In this document: positions 42,873 to 51,124 of the stretch, one piece after another
How positions within the stretch are numbered: position 1 is the first letter of the stretch
Layout of the letters: the number at the start of each line of letters is the position of its first letter
NCBI RefSeq assembly: GCF_004919685.1
Contig: NZ_SMYZ01000117.1
Location: 1-59,444, forward strand
From: Mesorhizobium norvegicum
Lineage (GTDB): Bacteria; Pseudomonadota; Alphaproteobacteria; Rhizobiales; Rhizobiaceae
DNA length: 59,444 nt
Reading direction: 5' to 3'
The notes under the pieces: model-generated
The model's database searches: none
Told to the model about the DNA's origin: nothing
What the model saw: only the letters and a program-made list of their open reading frames with translations
Position numbers and translations under genes: made by a program

Positions 42873-43457
42873 TCAGGCGCGATCGCGAAAGTCGCTGACA
42901 ACCCGCTGCAGCAGCGGCACGTAGTCGCGAAACGTCCGCGTCTTCATGTTGGCGATCTTGCCGCTCTCATCCCAGATGCGGACCCGGACCGCTTCCTCGT
43001 GGAAGGGGTTCTTGCGGAACTCGGCCACCTCCTCGGCGCTCATCGGCCCGCCTTGCAGCGACAGCGTATGGACCGAGGCCTGCGAGAGCCTGCCGAAATA
43101 GGTCGGGTCGGTGGCGCAGAGATAGCGCTTGGCCGCGACATGCAGCCTGACGCATTCGACGATGACGGGCGGAAAGAACGGCGCCAGCACCTCGCCGCCG
43201 GCTTCATCATGATGCTTGTCCTCGACATCCTCGGGTGAATAGGTGCCGAACTCGCTGGTGTAGTGGCCGATGTCGTGCAGCAGTGCCGCCGCGACCAGCT
43301 CGTCGGGCGCGCCGTCCTTTTCGGCGAACCAGGCGCCTTGCAGCATGTGCTCCGACATGGTGACGGGTTCGCCGAGATAGGATTCCGCACCCCGGCGCTC
43401 AAAGATGTCGGCGATGAACTCGACGATGGTGTCCGCGTTCAGGTCCTGGCCGCTCAT
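42873..43457 (-). CDS. tmpB: HD-domain mixed-valence di-iron oxygenase (TmpB/PhnZ-like)
   Basis: A 194-residue HD protein. Tyr27 and Glu30 in SYLGEPVTMSEHML have the Tyr-X-X-Glu spacing that gates the substrate in PhnZ; H37, H61-D62 in LLHDIGH and the His residues in KHHDEAGGEV and RLHVAAKRYL supply the di-iron site. PhnZ and TmpB cleave the C-P bond of alpha-hydroxyphosphonates, releasing phosphate. Adjacent to a TmpA-like dioxygenase with a 4-bp overlap, it likely converts (R)-1-hydroxy-2-trimethylaminoethylphosphonate to glycine betaine and phosphate. An ordinary HD phosphohydrolase role is less likely. TmpB rather than PhnZ is inferred from the partner enzyme. Confidence 0.78.
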   Translation of the reverse strand: MSGQDLNADTIVEFIADIFERRGAESYLGEPVTMSEHMLQGAWFAEKDGAPDELVAAALLHDIGHYTSEFGTYSPEDVEDKHHDEAGGEVLAPFFPPVIVECVRLHVAAKRYLCATDPTYFGRLSQASVHTLSLQGGPMSAEEVAEFRKNPFHEEAVRVRIWDESGKIANMKTRTFRDYVPLLQRVVSDFRDRA

Positions 43458-44605
43458 TCCGCCGCCTCCTTGAACCCGTGCTCGATCGCCGCAAGCGTCG
43501 ACAGCAAGCCATCCTTGTCGGCGTAACAGCCTTGCAGCCAGCGCTTGCCGGTGCCGGAAAACGCCTTGCGCGCATGCATGACGCGCGTGTTGTCGACGAT
43601 GAACGCCTGCCCTGCTTCGAGCTTGAACGTCACTTCGAAGGACGGATCCTCGATCAGCTCTGCGAACCGGCGATAGGCGGCGTAGTACGCCTCCATGCTG
43701 GCGAACGGCACATCGACCGTCGGCGCCAGCGAACGGTTATTGAAGCGGATGCAGATCAGTTCGCCATCGGGCCCAAGCTCGATCATCGGCCGCTTCGCCT
43801 GCAGTCGCACACCCGACGAACCGGCATATTCGAAGCGCGCCGGGCATGAACTCAACAGCCGGAAGCCTTCCGGGTTCTCAGCCTGCAGCGCAGCCGCGAC
43901 GGCAAACCCGTCGACGACGCTGGACTCGCCGCCCTCAACCGTATTCTCGATGCAGGACAGGATCTGCAGCGTCGGCACAGGGTCGCGATAGGGATTGTCG
44001 GTGTGCGCCTGGAGGCCGAGATTGGTGTAGGCGAGATTGCTGGGATTGACCTCGGCGCGCACTTCGAACCAGCGCCCGTAATTGGTCTCCCTGATATAGC
44101 CGAACAGATCGGACACTTTGCAAAGCGCTCCGGATTCGGCCGGCAGATCGTCCATCACCGCGAAGCCATAGGCTTTCACCGCCGACAGCCACTGCCGCAG
44201 GACGGCGCGGTCGCGGCTGGCGGCAGGGTAGCCGGCGCGCGGCACCGAATTCTGCATAGTGGCCTTGGTCCATCGCACGGTGTCCTCGCCTGTCCAGCCA
44301 GCCTGGCGGGCCGCGTTGCGATCATAGGCATTGGCGCGCAGCCATGCCGCCGGGAAACTCACCGTTTTTTGCTCGGGCACGAAGCTGACTTCCAGGGCGC
44401 CGCCCTTGATCGACGCGGCGCCGATCTTGGTCTCGGCGGGAATGTCGAGAATGGTGATCAGCCGTTGGCCATTGCCGGCGCTGCGCGTCTTGTCGTCCAG
44501 CGCATTGTCGCGCAGCCACATGGCGTGGAAACGGGTGCGCGACCCGTCCTTCCAGCCAAGTTCGATTGTTCTGCCTTCGTCGCCGATCAGCACGTGGGTG
44601 AGCAT
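43454..44605 (-). CDS. tmpA: Fe(II)/2-oxoglutarate dioxygenase of the gamma-butyrobetaine hydroxylase family (TmpA-like)
   Basis: A 383-residue enzyme. The N-terminal domain (FHAMWLRDN, RLITILDIP) is the small GBBH-type domain, and the C-terminal jelly-roll has the iron facial triad in LQAHTDNPYRDPVP and in FIVDNTRVMHARKAF, with RKAFxGxGxRWLQGCY near the end, a 2-oxoglutarate contact. TmpA hydroxylates 2-trimethylaminoethylphosphonate at C1. Unlike gamma-butyrobetaine hydroxylase, the position after WLRDN has no Cys-X-Cys (ALDDKTRSAG). A true carnitine-type hydroxylase is the alternative, but the HD partner favours phosphonate use. It diverges from a LysR gene. Confidence 0.75.
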   Translation of the reverse strand: MLTHVLIGDEGRTIELGWKDGSRTRFHAMWLRDNALDDKTRSAGNGQRLITILDIPAETKIGAASIKGGALEVSFVPEQKTVSFPAAWLRANAYDRNAARQAGWTGEDTVRWTKATMQNSVPRAGYPAASRDRAVLRQWLSAVKAYGFAVMDDLPAESGALCKVSDLFGYIRETNYGRWFEVRAEVNPSNLAYTNLGLQAHTDNPYRDPVPTLQILSCIENTVEGGESSVVDGFAVAAALQAENPEGFRLLSSCPARFEYAGSSGVRLQAKRPMIELGPDGELICIRFNNRSLAPTVDVPFASMEAYYAAYRRFAELIEDPSFEVTFKLEAGQAFIVDNTRVMHARKAFSGTGKRWLQGCYADKDGLLSTLAAIEHGFKEAAE

Positions 44606-44679
44606 GGAGATCCGTTCCTGTCCGCTACGCCTGCGGTCCGATCCGCAGGTTTCGATTGCATGTTGATCGCGCGACAGGC

Positions 44680-44693
44680 ATAACTCAAATTAT
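44680..44693. promoter_or_regulatory. Possible LysR-type binding site
   Basis: ATAA-ctcaaa-TTAT (44680-44693) is a short interrupted palindrome of the T-N11-A type, in the 118-bp gap between the tmpA-like gene and the LysR gene, 31 bp before the latter's start. Confidence 0.5.
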
Positions 44694-44723
44694 CATTTTT
44701 TGGCCAATGACTGTAAATCTCTA

Positions 44724-45602
44724 ATGGCTAGAACGATCCCACCCTTGCCGCCGCTTGACTGGCTGCGCAGTTTCGAGGCCGCGGCGCGGCTGTCGAATTT
44801 CACCGCGGCGGCAGCCGAGCTTGGCCTTACTCAGGCAGCCGTCAGCCAGCACATCCGGTTTCTCGAGGAGCGGCTGAAGACGCGCCTGTTTTCGCGGCTG
44901 GCGCGCGGCGTCGCGCTGTCACCAGAGGGTGCGGCCTACCTGCCCCACATCCAGTCGGCCTTCGCCACCATCGGCAACAGCACCGCGGAATTGTTCGAGC
45001 CGCGCGCCGTCCAGACCGTTTCGATCCGCGCGCCGATCTCCTTTGCCTTGCTGATGCTCGTCCCGGCGCTGCCCAATCTGGCTAAGGCACTGCCGCGCAT
45101 CCAGCTCGATCTGGTGACGATCCATCGCCCGACCGACTACGACTTGCCGGGCTCCGTGCTCGACATCCGTTTTGGCAACGGATCCTTCCCCGGCCGCGAA
45201 GCCGACAGGCTGACCGCCGAGCGGCTCGTGCCGGTGGCGGCGCCGGCGCTCGCCGGCGACGCGGACTGGACCTCCCTGCCGCTGCTTCTGGTTGCCGGCG
45301 CACGCGAGATGTGGGCGGAATGGTTCGCCGCCGCCGGGCTGGCTGGCCACCCCAGGCGATCGCACCGCTTCGACAGTTTCGTTGCCGCCATGGAAGCGGC
45401 CAAGGCCGGCGCCGGCGTGCTTTTGGGCTCACGGCCACTCGTCGATGCAACGCTCGACAGCAAGACGCTGGTCAGGCTTTCCGACTTCGAACTCTCCAGC
45501 ACATCGGGACATTTTCTGACCAAGGCATCGACCGCGCGCCTGACCGGAGCCGAGCAGGATTTTCGCCTGTGGCTGCTGTCGCGCCTCTCCGCGCCGGCAT
45601 GA
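44724..45602 (+). CDS. LysR family transcriptional regulator (GcvA-like)
   Basis: A 292-residue regulator starting at ATG 44724 (MARTIPPLPPLDWLRSFEAAARLSNF). The helix-turn-helix is LSNFTAAAAELGLTQAAVSQHIRFLEERLK, followed by FSRLARGVALSPEGAAYL and a periplasmic-binding-protein-like effector domain. The GcvA-type N-terminus is often found beside amino acid or methylated-amine genes. It diverges from the TmpA/TmpB-like genes, and in known Tmp loci a LysR gene occupies the same position, so it probably induces them with a phosphonate ligand. Confidence 0.9.
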   Translation: MARTIPPLPPLDWLRSFEAAARLSNFTAAAAELGLTQAAVSQHIRFLEERLKTRLFSRLARGVALSPEGAAYLPHIQSAFATIGNSTAELFEPRAVQTVSIRAPISFALLMLVPALPNLAKALPRIQLDLVTIHRPTDYDLPGSVLDIRFGNGSFPGREADRLTAERLVPVAAPALAGDADWTSLPLLLVAGAREMWAEWFAAAGLAGHPRRSHRFDSFVAAMEAAKAGAGVLLGSRPLVDATLDSKTLVRLSDFELSSTSGHFLTKASTARLTGAEQDFRLWLLSRLSAPA

Positions 45603-45606
45603 CTGG

Positions 45607-46179
45607 TTATGAGACTGGCCCGATCCGCTTCCAGTAGATCAGCGTACCGGTCAGCCCGCCATGCGGTTTCAAGGCGTAGTCAGGTATCTCGCCGGCCAGC
45701 TTGAAGCCCAACCGCTCGTAGAGGCCTGAAGCGCCCTCCTCGGTTGCCGTGTCCAGAACCAGCAGCGTGCGCCCCTTCTCGACGGCGAGGCTCTCGGCGG
45801 CCCGCATCAGGCGCGTGCCCACACCCCTGCCCCGGCAATCGACTGATGTCATCAGCTTGGCGATTTCGGCCCGGTGCGGCTGGTTGGGCGGGCAGTCGAG
45901 CAGCAAGGTCACGGTGCCGACCAGGGCCTCGCCGTCCCAGGCGCCAAGCACCGTCCTTTCCCCTCCTGCCGCCGCGGCCAGCGATTTCTCCCAGAATGCA
46001 CTCGCCGTCTGCGGCGCCAACGGATGCATGAAGCTCACCGATCCGCCGGCCGCCACCGTTGCGACCAGCAATCCGGCCAGCATGTCCTGCGTCTCAACAG
46101 CCGGGGTCAGTGTTCCGATCTCGATCGAGTTCATGCGCATGATGTCCTGTGATTTGCGATAGATGCGAGCGCATTCCAT
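45607..46179 (-). CDS. GNAT family N-acetyltransferase
   Basis: A 190-residue acetyltransferase. The acetyl-CoA loop is KLMTSVDCRGRGVGTRLMRAAESLA (R-X-X-G-X-G); later blocks TLLVLDTATEEGASGLYERLGF and CPPNQPHRAEIAKL match small-molecule GNATs. The start ATG at 46179 overlaps the upstream stop as TGATG, so coupling is likely; ATG 46140 (AGGA upstream) is a sensible internal alternative. It is third in an operon with an XRE-cupin gene and a small conserved protein. Confidence 0.88.
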   Translation of the reverse strand: MECARIYRKSQDIMRMNSIEIGTLTPAVETQDMLAGLLVATVAAGGSVSFMHPLAPQTASAFWEKSLAAAAGGERTVLGAWDGEALVGTVTLLLDCPPNQPHRAEIAKLMTSVDCRGRGVGTRLMRAAESLAVEKGRTLLVLDTATEEGASGLYERLGFKLAGEIPDYALKPHGGLTGTLIYWKRIGPVS

Positions 46180-46487
46180 CAGTCCAGATGGCGCACGCGG
46201 CGTCGCTTTCGCGCCGCCTTGATGGCGCTGATGCGTTCGGTGTCTTCTTCCCTGAGATGCCGCCCGCGCTCCAGAATCTCGAGCGTGTATTCCTCATAGG
46301 TCAGGCCAAGCCGCTCGGCCTTGTCCATGCGCAGCAGCATGACCTCGCGGCTCGGCGCCTTCCACGCCTTGGCATGGGCGGCCTGCCAGGCAAGGAAGAT
46401 GTAGGGATCGCCCTTGCCCCATGGCGGCCCCTTGTACTCATCGAGAGGCGGCCCCCCATTGTGGGAGCGCTTTGGTCTTCTCGCCAT
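46179..46487 (-). CDS. Small conserved protein (HNGGPPLDE type)
   Basis: A 102-residue basic protein starting MARRPKRSHNGGPPLDEYKG, a start I recognise from unnamed rhizobial proteins without known function. It has a Trp-rich middle (PYIFLAWQAAHAKAWKAPSREV), then a helical LRMDKAERLGLTYEEYTLEILERGRHL and a Lys/Arg-rich end, and could bind nucleic acid. ATG 46487 is chosen since upstream codons lack support. It lies four bases after the XRE-cupin stop and overlaps the GNAT start by one base. Confidence 0.75.
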   Translation of the reverse strand: MARRPKRSHNGGPPLDEYKGPPWGKGDPYIFLAWQAAHAKAWKAPSREVMLLRMDKAERLGLTYEEYTLEILERGRHLREEDTERISAIKAARKRRRVRHLD

Positions 46488-46491
46488 GATG

Positions 46492-47055
46492 TCAGCCCCT
46501 GACCAGCGCGACGAGATAGTCGGCGCCGGGCTCCAGGGCATGGAAGGTGCAGTCCGACGGCGCCCCAAGCGCCAGGCAATCGCCTGGCTCTAGCCTGTGC
46601 ACGGCCTCACCTTCGACGAATTCGAGCCGCCCGGAAATCAGCCATATCTGCTGCTTGATGAAGGCGTAGGAAGCGGCCGGGAAGCTGACTTTGGCGCCCG
46701 CCGGCAGCTGCACCCTGATCAGCTCGAGCGGCATGTCGGAAGCCGGCGAAAGGTGCCGTCTGACATAGCCGGTATCGGGATCGCGCCACACCGGCTGGTC
46801 GGCCTCGCGCAGCAGCCCGCCACCCTGCAACTCCGCGCGCGCTATCAAGGTTGACAGCGTCATGCCGAAGGCCGACGCGATGCGCACCAGAAGAGCCGCC
46901 GTCGGACTGGTCTTGCCGCGCTCGATCGTGCTCAGCATCGCCTTCGAGACGCCGGAACGCTCGGCAAGTTCGGCTAGAGACCAGTCCCGCATGATCCTTT
47001 CGGCGTGTATCCTTCGACCGATCGTCGAGGAAATATCGTTCGCTATATCATCCAT
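46492..47055 (-). CDS. XRE family regulator with C-terminal cupin domain
   Basis: A 187-residue protein: helix-turn-helix IGRRIHAERIMRDWSLAELAERSGVSKAMLSTIERGKTSPT (described, residues about 10-50) followed by a cupin (LPAGAKVSFPAASYAFIKQQIWLISGRLEFVEGE, HRLEPGDCLALGAP). This arrangement is known in regulators that sense polyamines or other small amines, e.g. PuuR. It heads an operon with a small protein and a GNAT, which would fit sensing and acetylating an amine. Symmetric TTCGCTATA sites flank its start. Confidence 0.88.
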   Translation of the reverse strand: MDDIANDISSTIGRRIHAERIMRDWSLAELAERSGVSKAMLSTIERGKTSPTAALLVRIASAFGMTLSTLIARAELQGGGLLREADQPVWRDPDTGYVRRHLSPASDMPLELIRVQLPAGAKVSFPAASYAFIKQQIWLISGRLEFVEGEAVHRLEPGDCLALGAPSDCTFHALEPGADYLVALVRG

Positions 47056-47079
47056 ACGTCCATTATAGCGAAATATCGC
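47033..47079. promoter_or_regulatory. Paired TTCGCTATA inverted sites at the XRE-cupin start
   Basis: TTCGCTATA at 47039-47047 and its inverse TATAGCGAA at 47064-47072 are 16 bp apart, with ATATCG/CGATAT flanks (47033-47048 and 47064-47079). One site is in the gene's first codons and the other just upstream, fitting autorepression. Confidence 0.5.
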
Positions 47080-47191
47080 CGTGGGAAAAGAGCCGTCTCG
47101 CGACAATTTTCTCGGGCTCCTTAATCCTCTCTACACCATCCGACCTCATTGGGCCTTAACCCCATTCCTGTAGGGTCTGATCTCCAGGGAA

Positions 47192-49042
47192 ATGGGGATT
47201 GGCCTGTCCATGTATGTCGAACGCGAAGCCTCCGTTGGAGAACCGACATCGCAGGAGCGCCGCAACGCCGAGCAGAACGACAGGCGCATTTTGGGCAACG
47301 TCGTGCAATGCGACGGTGCGCGCGCCACCATCAGCGCCTATGCGGACGACGTCGACGGCGCGGTGACCGGCCTGTGGACGGTCGGCAAGATGATTTCCAT
47401 CAACCTTGGATCCACGCGAACCGTCGGCCTGGTCTACGGAATCGGCAAGTCGGATCGCGCCTGGAGCAATGAGGGCCAAAACGCGATCGAGGTCAGCATC
47501 GAGCTGGTCGGCGAAGTGCGTGACGGTGCCGAACCCGGCGCCGGACCGGTCTTCGACCGCGGTATCACAACCTATCCGCATATCGGCGCCGTTGCGCATC
47601 GCATCCGCACCCGCGACCTGCAGGCGGTCTATGATCTCGCCGGGCGTCATTCGATCACCATCGGCACGCTCGCGCAGGACGAGACGATCGCCGCCAACAT
47701 CGCCATCGACGATACGCTGGCGCGTCACTTCGCCATTGTCGGCACCACCGGTGTCGGCAAATCCACCGCCGTCTCGCTGCTGCTGCGAAAGTCGATCGCG
47801 GCACGGCCCGACCTGCGCATCCTGATCCTCGACCCGCACAACGAGTTCGCGGCGTCGCTGCCCGAATATTGCGTCCGGGTCGATTCCAAAACCTTGGATC
47901 TTCCATTCTGGATGTTCACGCTGGAGGAATTCGCCGAGGTGCTGTTCCGGGGCCGCGAGACCGAGCCGGAAGAAATCGATGCCTTGCGCGACCTCATTCC
48001 GGCCGCCAAGAACCTTTACCGCAATCCGAATTCCGGCGCCTATCTGCGGCGCGGCAGCGATGCGCTGACCGCCGATACGCCGGTGCCTTACCGCATCGCC
48101 GACCTCCTCAAGCAGATCGACGAGCGCATGGGCATGCTCGAGAGCAAGACCGATCGCCCGACGCTCAGATCGCTGAAGACGCGCATCGAATCGGCGGCCG
48201 CCGACCCACGCTACCGCTTCATGTTCAACTCGCGCCTGATCGAGGACACCATCCACGAGACGATCGGCAACATCTTCCGCGTGCCGCATCATGGCCGCCC
48301 GGTGACCTGCTTCGAGATGGCCGGCATGCCGTCCGAAGTGGTCAATTCCGTGTGTTCGGTGCTGGCGCGCCTGGCCTTCGACCTCGCTCTGTGGAGCGAA
48401 GGCAAGCTGCAGCTGCTGTTTTTGTGCGAAGAAGCGCACCGCTATATGCCGGCCGACCCGCGTCTCGGCTTCGCGCCGACCAGGCATGCGCTGTCGCGCA
48501 TCGCCAAGGAAGGCCGCAAGTATGGCTGCTATCTCGGCGTCGTCACCCAGCGCCCTGGAGAACTCGACCCGACCATTCTGTCGCAATGCTCGACCTTCTT
48601 CGCCATGCGGCTCGCCAATGAGCAGGACCAGGCGATCATCCGCTCGGCGATTGCCGACTCTTCCGCCTCGTCGCTTGCCTTCCTGTCCTCCATGGGCCAG
48701 CGCGAAGCCATCGCCTTCGGCGAAGGTGTGGCGACGACCATGCGGCTGAAGTTCGAAAAACTGCCGAACCACCTGCTTCCCGGTACGGCCAAGCGCGAAG
48801 AGGCCGCCTCTTCGAAAACCGGCGACGATGTCGATCTGGTGGCGATCGTCGAACGACTGCGCAACGTGCCGAAACCAACGCAGCAGGCGATGGCCTTCGC
48901 AGAAGTCGTCGATTCAAGTCGCCAGGCGGGCGATCCCGACTACCGCAAGCCACCCGCCGCGCGCACGCCATCGGACGACGATTTCGACATGCGCTACGGT
49001 CTCAAGCCCGCAACCTTCGGCCTGCGCCCGCAAAACGATTAG
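47192..49042 (+). CDS. HerA-like ATPase (DUF87)
   Basis: A 616-residue hexameric-type P-loop ATPase. Early beta-rich residues (ILGNVVQCDGARATISAYADDVDG) form a HAS-like barrel. Walker A is IVGTTGVGKSTAVSLLLR near residue 184, then ILILDPHNEFAASLPE, Walker B LLFLCEEAHRYMP and sensor region VVTQRPGELDPTILSQCSTFFAMRL. HerA proteins work with NurA nuclease in DNA-end processing in archaea and in some bacterial defence systems, but no partner nuclease is adjacent. Start uncertain: 47192 or ATG 47210. Confidence 0.88.
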   Translation: MGIGLSMYVEREASVGEPTSQERRNAEQNDRRILGNVVQCDGARATISAYADDVDGAVTGLWTVGKMISINLGSTRTVGLVYGIGKSDRAWSNEGQNAIEVSIELVGEVRDGAEPGAGPVFDRGITTYPHIGAVAHRIRTRDLQAVYDLAGRHSITIGTLAQDETIAANIAIDDTLARHFAIVGTTGVGKSTAVSLLLRKSIAARPDLRILILDPHNEFAASLPEYCVRVDSKTLDLPFWMFTLEEFAEVLFRGRETEPEEIDALRDLIPAAKNLYRNPNSGAYLRRGSDALTADTPVPYRIADLLKQIDERMGMLESKTDRPTLRSLKTRIESAAADPRYRFMFNSRLIEDTIHETIGNIFRVPHHGRPVTCFEMAGMPSEVVNSVCSVLARLAFDLALWSEGKLQLLFLCEEAHRYMPADPRLGFAPTRHALSRIAKEGRKYGCYLGVVTQRPGELDPTILSQCSTFFAMRLANEQDQAIIRSAIADSSASSLAFLSSMGQREAIAFGEGVATTMRLKFEKLPNHLLPGTAKREEAASSKTGDDVDLVAIVERLRNVPKPTQQAMAFAEVVDSSRQAGDPDYRKPPAARTPSDDDFDMRYGLKPATFGLRPQND

Positions 49043-49267
49043 GTCAGCAGCGTCAAGTCCTCTGCCGACTGACCGAGAAGCCGCGCCAAGCTTCCGAGGC
49101 TCAGCTTCGTTGGCTTGCTTGGGTAAATCCCGAAAGGGAATTCATCAGGCCGAGTTGAATGACGTGGCTTTCGAGAAGCCGGAGCGGAGCGGACATTTAG
49201 TCCGTGAGCACCGGAAGTCGAGAAAACCGCGTCAGGCGACCGGCCTCTTGAATTCTTCTTCGGGATC
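49043..49267. other. Intergenic region, possible repeat or gene remnant
   Basis: 225 bp between herA-like and the cyclase gene. On the minus strand 49043-49145 reads as an open coding-like stretch ending SLARLLGQSAEDLTLLT then a stop, without a start in context. The segment 49140-49240 resembles sequences I associate with dispersed rhizobial repeats. I cannot identify a functional feature. Confidence 0.35.
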
Positions 49268-50059
49268 TTAGGCGCAGACGCGGTTGCGGCCCTGCCTCTT
49301 CGCCTCGTAGAGTTGGCGATCGGCACGGCGATAGAACTCTTCCGCCGTCTCCTTGCGGTCCCAGACGGCAAGCCCGACACTGGTGGTGATCTTGAGGCGG
49401 ACATTGCCTGACAGCACCGACATGTTGGCGATCGCCTTGCGGATGCGTTCGGCAAACTTGCCCAGAAGCTCGGCGTCCATGTTGGGCGTGACCACGGCGA
49501 ACTCCTCGCCACCCAATCGCGCCACCACGTCGTGGTAGCGGGTCATGTCCTTGAGACAGTTCGCGACGGCCTTGAGCACCTCGTCGCCGACGTCATGGCC
49601 GTGGGTGTCGTTGACCTGCTTGAAATGGTCGAGATCGAGGATCATCAGCCCGACGGGCTTTTCGATGCGCCTGAACTCCTCAAGATATTCCTTCAGCGCA
49701 TCATCGAAATAGCGCCGGTTCTGCATGCCGGTCAGGCCGTCGGTCAGGGCGGCATGCTCGAGCGTCTCCGAGCGGGCGCTGAGCGAGACCGTCATGGCGC
49801 GCAGCTTGCCTTCTTCCGTCGCCTGTTTGCGGATCAGCGGGTAGATGAAGAAAATGCCGAAGAACAGCGCCGTGGCCAGGAGCACGCCGGTCGCGAACAA
49901 AAGCTTGTTGAGATAGATGACCTTGTCCAGACCCGACGCCGTATGCAGCTCGGTGGCGAAGGATTGCAGAAGCCCATAGGCATGCAGCGTCACCAGGCCG
50001 GCGGCCAGGATCACGAAGATAAAGACGAAAAATGCTGATTCCGCCTTGTGGAAACGCAT
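49268..50059 (-). CDS. Diguanylate cyclase (GGDEF domain)
   Basis: A 263-residue membrane protein making cyclic di-GMP. Two membrane segments (about 8-29 and 49-75) enclose a short periplasmic loop; a linker leads to the GGDEF domain (from about 95: LEHAALTDGLTGMQNRRYFD). The active motif is GGEEF in VVARLGGEEFAVV, and the allosteric RxxD I-site (RYHD) stands exactly five residues before it, so product inhibition is expected. No sensory domain is recognised. It stands alone, downstream of the divergent... miaA region, on the same strand as miaA. Confidence 0.94.
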   Translation of the reverse strand: MRFHKAESAFFVFIFVILAAGLVTLHAYGLLQSFATELHTASGLDKVIYLNKLLFATGVLLATALFFGIFFIYPLIRKQATEEGKLRAMTVSLSARSETLEHAALTDGLTGMQNRRYFDDALKEYLEEFRRIEKPVGLMILDLDHFKQVNDTHGHDVGDEVLKAVANCLKDMTRYHDVVARLGGEEFAVVTPNMDAELLGKFAERIRKAIANMSVLSGNVRLKITTSVGLAVWDRKETAEEFYRRADRQLYEAKRQGRNRVCA

Positions 50060-50188
50060 CTGCTCCCCGATGGAAAAGTGCCCACTGACCTTATGGCATG
50101 GGCGGGCTTACGGAGGGTTAACTTGGACAACCGCAACGAGAACCTTTCCTTGCAGGTAAACTTTTCAGGTTGCAATGGAAACAAGCGA

Positions 50189-51124
50189 TCAGATCGTGGT
50201 TTCCAGATCATCACCAGGGCGTAATCTCAGCCATTCCGGCCCCAGCTGATGCCTGAACCAGGTCGTCTGCCGCTTGGAATATTGCCTGGTCGCGATCTTG
50301 GCGCGTTCGATCGCCTCGGGAAAGCCAATCTCTCCGGCCATCGCGGCCTGCAATTCGCGAACGCCGATCGCCTTCATCGCCGGCAATTCGGGATCGAGGC
50401 CAAGCGCCGATAGAAGCTTGACCTCGTCCAGCGCGCCCTTGTGCAGCATCTGGTCGAAGCGTTTTTCGATGCGGCCGACCAGCACCGCCCGGTCCGGCTC
50501 GATCACGAAGAAATGTGCGGTCTCCCTGTCGATGAGCGGCTGGCCGCGTTGTGCCTGCCATTCACGGATCGAGCGACCCGACGCGTCGAGCACTTCCAAT
50601 GCCCGCACGATGCGCTGGCTGTCGGTTGGCTTCAGTGTCATGGCGGTCGCCGAATCCTCGTGCAGCAGCAGGCCGTGCAGCTTGACGGCGCCCTGCTCCT
50701 TCAACTCGTAGCGCCAGCGGTCTCGGATCCGCTGCGGAATGTCGGGCATTTCCGAAATGCCCTCGGCCAGCGCGCGAAAATAGAGCCCGGTGCCGCCGAC
50801 AAAAATCACGGGCCGCCTAGAGAGCGTGCCGTCGTCGATCAGCTTCATCACGTCGCGCAGCCAGGCGCCGGTGGAATAGGCTGTGGCCGGGTGGATATGG
50901 CCGTAGAGAAAATGCGGTGCGCGGGCGAGGTCGGCCGGCTCCGGCCGGGCGGTCAGCACGTCAAGCACCGAATAGCCCTGCATGGAATCGGTGTTGACGA
51001 TCACGCCGCCCTTGCGCTCGGCCAGATCGAGCGCCAGCGCCGACTTGCCGCTGGCGGTCGGCCCGGCTATCAGGATCGCGTTCTTCACGCGGCCCTCGCC
51101 CGCCTGTTCGCCGGAATGTTCCAT
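50189..51124 (-). CDS. miaA: tRNA dimethylallyltransferase
   Basis: A 311-residue enzyme that adds a dimethylallyl group to N6 of A37 in tRNAs reading UNN codons. P-loop AGPTASGKSALALDLAER lies at about residue 19, then VNTDSMQGYSVLDVLTARP, HPATAYSTGAWLRDVM, FVGGTGLYFRALAEG and RQYSKRQTTWFRHQ, all diagnostic. ATG 51124 overlaps the serB ATG on the other strand (CATG); GTG 51088, next to a GAGGG, is an alternative giving the common start VKNAILIAG. Promoters for either gene must therefore lie inside the other coding region. Confidence 0.95.
   Translation of the reverse strand: MEHSGEQAGEGRVKNAILIAGPTASGKSALALDLAERKGGVIVNTDSMQGYSVLDVLTARPEPADLARAPHFLYGHIHPATAYSTGAWLRDVMKLIDDGTLSRRPVIFVGGTGLYFRALAEGISEMPDIPQRIRDRWRYELKEQGAVKLHGLLLHEDSATAMTLKPTDSQRIVRALEVLDASGRSIREWQAQRGQPLIDRETAHFFVIEPDRAVLVGRIEKRFDQMLHKGALDEVKLLSALGLDPELPAMKAIGVRELQAAMAGEIGFPEAIERAKIATRQYSKRQTTWFRHQLGPEWLRLRPGDDLETTI

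Noticed and set aside
42682..42924. Small plus-strand frames between the flavin monooxygenase and tmpB-like genes
   Set aside because: Arg/Pro-rich composition without a ribosome binding site; partly antisense to the tmpB-like gene.
46179..47055. XRE-GNAT toxin-antitoxin pair
   Set aside because: The regulator has a cupin sensor domain and the GNAT is not of the TacT type by visible motifs; a metabolic unit fits better.
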